Below, one piece after another: positions 4,981 through 6,539 of a DNA stretch of 6,539 nt. The stretch is from positions 1 through 6,539 of the forward strand of contig JBLMZA010000010.1 in NCBI GenBank assembly GCA_050258555.1, given 5' to 3'. Source of the stretch: CAISDA01 sp050258555. GTDB lineage: Bacteria > Bacteroidota > Ignavibacteria > UBA10030 > UBA8401. The translations under genes were made by a program, and so were the position numbers. The stretch's first letter is position 1, and each line of letters begins with the position of its first letter. The notes below the pieces were generated by a model, which was given only the letters and a program-made list of their open reading frames with translations, was not told where the DNA came from and searched no databases.

Positions 4981-6539
4981 ATGAAAAAAGAATTTTCTAC
5001 GGTCATTACGAAGGCGATGAAAGCGCCTTTCATGCTGCTTGCAATCATGGCGGCATCGTTATGCGCACAAGTGCCCGTGAACCTGCCCGGCACCATCGCG
5101 TATTTTCGCGTCGTCGGTACAACGCAAACCGATCCGGGCATTTCAGAACTCCATCTTATCGATCCCAATGGAACCAATGACCGCATAATTTTCAGGACGC
5201 CGCGCGGGCTGACGACAATTTACCCCGTTCCACTATGGCGTCCGGATGGACGCGAAATTGCATTCGCAAGCGCCCATGAAAAGGAGTGTTCGGCATTCGA
5301 CTCGGATGTTTATGCCATCCAACCGGACGGTTCCGGATTGCGGCGCATCACCAACGCTCCCATGGGTGAAGAGCTCGCCCGGTTGCCCAAAGGCTCGGTC
5401 ACCGTCACCGTGGAGAATCTGATTTCCAACGCTTCCATCTTTTTTGTGTATGTGGAAGGAGCAACGAACTTGAAACAAGTCCTGATCGCCCCCGGCGCCA
5501 GTGCGACTGTCACGGTCGGCAATGTGGCCGAGCTTGGGCGGCTGCAATACGTTTTCGTCAAAGGCGGTTTGGGAACATGGATCTTCCCGCAGGCATACGC
5601 CGATGTGATACCGGGACAGACCGTCGCGGCATCTAATCCGGTGCAAATCACAAGCGGCTATGGTCCCTTCAATTATAAAATCAACTATTTCACATGGAAA
5701 AGCGACGGCAGCGAAATTGCCTATCTGGTCGAGGCGGGAGCCTTGGAATTTCTGCCGGCCCATCCCGCCAACGGACAGCGCGGACAAAATTTATTCACGG
5801 GCAATACCGGGTTGGTGAATGGCAGTCTCTGCTGGCTGCCTGGCGGTGAGGAGTTTCTCTATTACAGCATTCTTGCCGCTCCCGAGGGAATTTACTGCGG
5901 CGCAAAAGGAACTGATGTCGCCACGCATCCCTTGGTGGTTGCGACGGATTTTGTTTCCAATATCAGCATGCTTCCCGATGGATCGGGCTTTCTCTATGCC
6001 ATTCAACATTTCGGATATGCCGCCAATGAAATCGTCAAATTTGATTTTGCGAGCAAGCAAACGACCGTGCTTGTTGGCGGCAGTCTCCATTTGAGCGGTG
6101 TGGCCGTGTCGCCCGATGGTCATTATATCGCTTTTGCCGACCGTGCCGATGCAAACGTGCCGTTTGATTTGTACGGCATGGCTATCGAGGGAAGCCAGCA
6201 ATGGAAGATTGCCGAGGATGTCGTGTCATGGGATTGGGGCACAGAGTCGCCGACCGCCGTCGAAGGTGCTAGTAAGCCTTTCGTACTCGTGAAGGATTTT
6301 TCGCTGCTGCCCAATTATCCCAATCCGTTCAATCCTTCCACGACGATTCGCTACGTGCTTCCGGCTGCCGCATATGTCACGCTGAAAATCTTCGATGTGC
6401 TCGGGCGCGAGATCGCCGCACCCGTTAATGCACATCAAGGAGCCGGAAGCCACACGGTCACATTCGATCCGCAGTTATACAAGCACGGCTCTGCGAGCGG
6501 CGTCTATCTCTATCGATTGACGGCGCACGCAGAGGGCCA
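4981..6539 (+). CDS. Secreted PD40/WD40-like beta-propeller protein with T9SS sorting domain (3' end missing)
   Basis: The frame is open from ATG at 4981 to the window end (519 full codons). By comparison with the paralog at 1-417, about 14 more residues and a stop are missing. The N-terminus is a signal peptide (MKKEFSTVITKAMK, hydrophobic 15-28, likely cleavage near CA-QVPV at 29-30). TolB/PD40-type propeller repeats are marked by LWRPDGREIAFAS (85-97), FTWKSDGSEIAYL (237-249), LCWLPGGEEFLYYS (283-296), ISMLPDGSGFLYA (328-340) and VAVSPDGHYIAFAD (374-387), with a last strand VVSWDWG (414-420). Residues about 138-215 do not fit the repeat pattern and look like a beta-rich domain inserted after the first blade. 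The T9SS type A sorting domain starts at 442 (LLPNYPNPFNPS). Export to the surface or medium is likely. Such propellers often bind proteins or glycans, but no catalytic residues are recognisable, so the cargo role is unknown. It is divergent from the regulatory operon. Confidence 0.9.
   Translation, partial: MKKEFSTVITKAMKAPFMLLAIMAASLCAQVPVNLPGTIAYFRVVGTTQTDPGISELHLIDPNGTNDRIIFRTPRGLTTIYPVPLWRPDGREIAFASAHEKECSAFDSDVYAIQPDGSGLRRITNAPMGEELARLPKGSVTVTVENLISNASIFFVYVEGATNLKQVLIAPGASATVTVGNVAELGRLQYVFVKGGLGTWIFPQAYADVIPGQTVAASNPVQITSGYGPFNYKINYFTWKSDGSEIAYLVEAGALEFLPAHPANGQRGQNLFTGNTGLVNGSLCWLPGGEEFLYYSILAAPEGIYCGAKGTDVATHPLVVATDFVSNISMLPDGSGFLYAIQHFGYAANEIVKFDFASKQTTVLVGGSLHLSGVAVSPDGHYIAFADRADANVPFDLYGMAIEGSQQWKIAEDVVSWDWGTESPTAVEGASKPFVLVKDFSLLPNYPNPFNPSTTIRYVLPAAAYVTLKIFDVLGREIAAPVNAHQGAGSHTVTFDPQLYKHGSASGVYLYRLTAHAEG
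6307..6539 (+). repeat. Direct repeat copy 2 (sorting-domain segment shared with 142-374)
   Basis: This is the second copy of the 233-bp sorting-domain segment, in the same orientation as 142-374 and still matching where the window ends, so its true right boundary is not visible. Mismatches with copy 1 are almost all at third codon positions. Recombination between the two copies would remove the whole 6165-bp unit holding the regulatory block. Confidence 0.85.

Noticed and set aside
5233..5787. 184-codon open frame on the minus strand opposite the second propeller gene
   Set aside because: The plus-strand frame encodes a signal peptide, PD40 repeats and a sorting domain across the region. 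The minus-strand product shows no recognisable domain and is a shadow of that gene.
1..6539. Terminal overlap suggesting a circular molecule
   Set aside because: The first 374 bases align with the last 374, but with many mismatches, strongest in the linker, and different protein sequence. They are paralogous genes, not the same sequence read twice.

Overview
The window looks like a chromosomal segment from a member of the Fibrobacterota-Chlorobiota-Bacteroidota (FCB) group, probably an Ignavibacteria/Chlorobi-like or related lineage. The main evidence is two genes ending in a type IX secretion (T9SS) type A sorting domain with the 'NYPNPFNPSTTIRY' signature typical of these bacteria, plus a secreted rubrerythrin and -10 elements compatible with the Bacteroidota TAnnTTTG form. 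Base composition is moderately GC-rich by eye. There is no rRNA, tRNA, CRISPR array, transposase or phage gene.

Layout. At 1-417 (+) is the 3' end of a secreted beta-propeller/T9SS gene. At 435-4689, all on the minus strand, lies a compact regulatory and stress block. In order of transcription it contains a small DUF2231-type membrane protein (4689-4180), an OmpR-family response regulator (4173-3508), a HAMP-type sensor histidine kinase (3511-2129, overlapping the regulator by 4 nt), a cation diffusion facilitator (CDF) metal transporter (2085-1183), and a secreted rubrerythrin (1055-435). At 4981-6539 (+) is a second beta-propeller/T9SS gene, cut by the window end and paralogous to the first.

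The most informative observation is regulatory. Two 38-bp arrays of four TTAAG-like boxes at an exact 11-bp period lie at 4740-4777, upstream of the DUF2231-regulator-kinase-CDF operon, and at 1129-1166, upstream of rubrerythrin. Both point the same way, both have the variant TTTAG as third box, and both are followed after exactly 11 bp by the same -10 hexamer, TATCTT. This is the geometry of an OmpR/PhoB-type activator site that replaces the -35 element. The simplest reading is that the response regulator encoded here activates its own operon and the adjacent rubrerythrin gene, forming a local regulon that joins metal efflux to peroxide or iron handling at the cell envelope. The signal is unknown, and the link between this regulator and the boxes is inference.

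Other points of interest are a rubrerythrin whose rubredoxin-like tail has Ser in place of the fourth iron-ligating Cys, a CDF transporter with Glu/Asn at the usual Asp/Asp metal positions of TM2, and two flanking paralogs with a near-identical 233-bp 3' segment in direct orientation.
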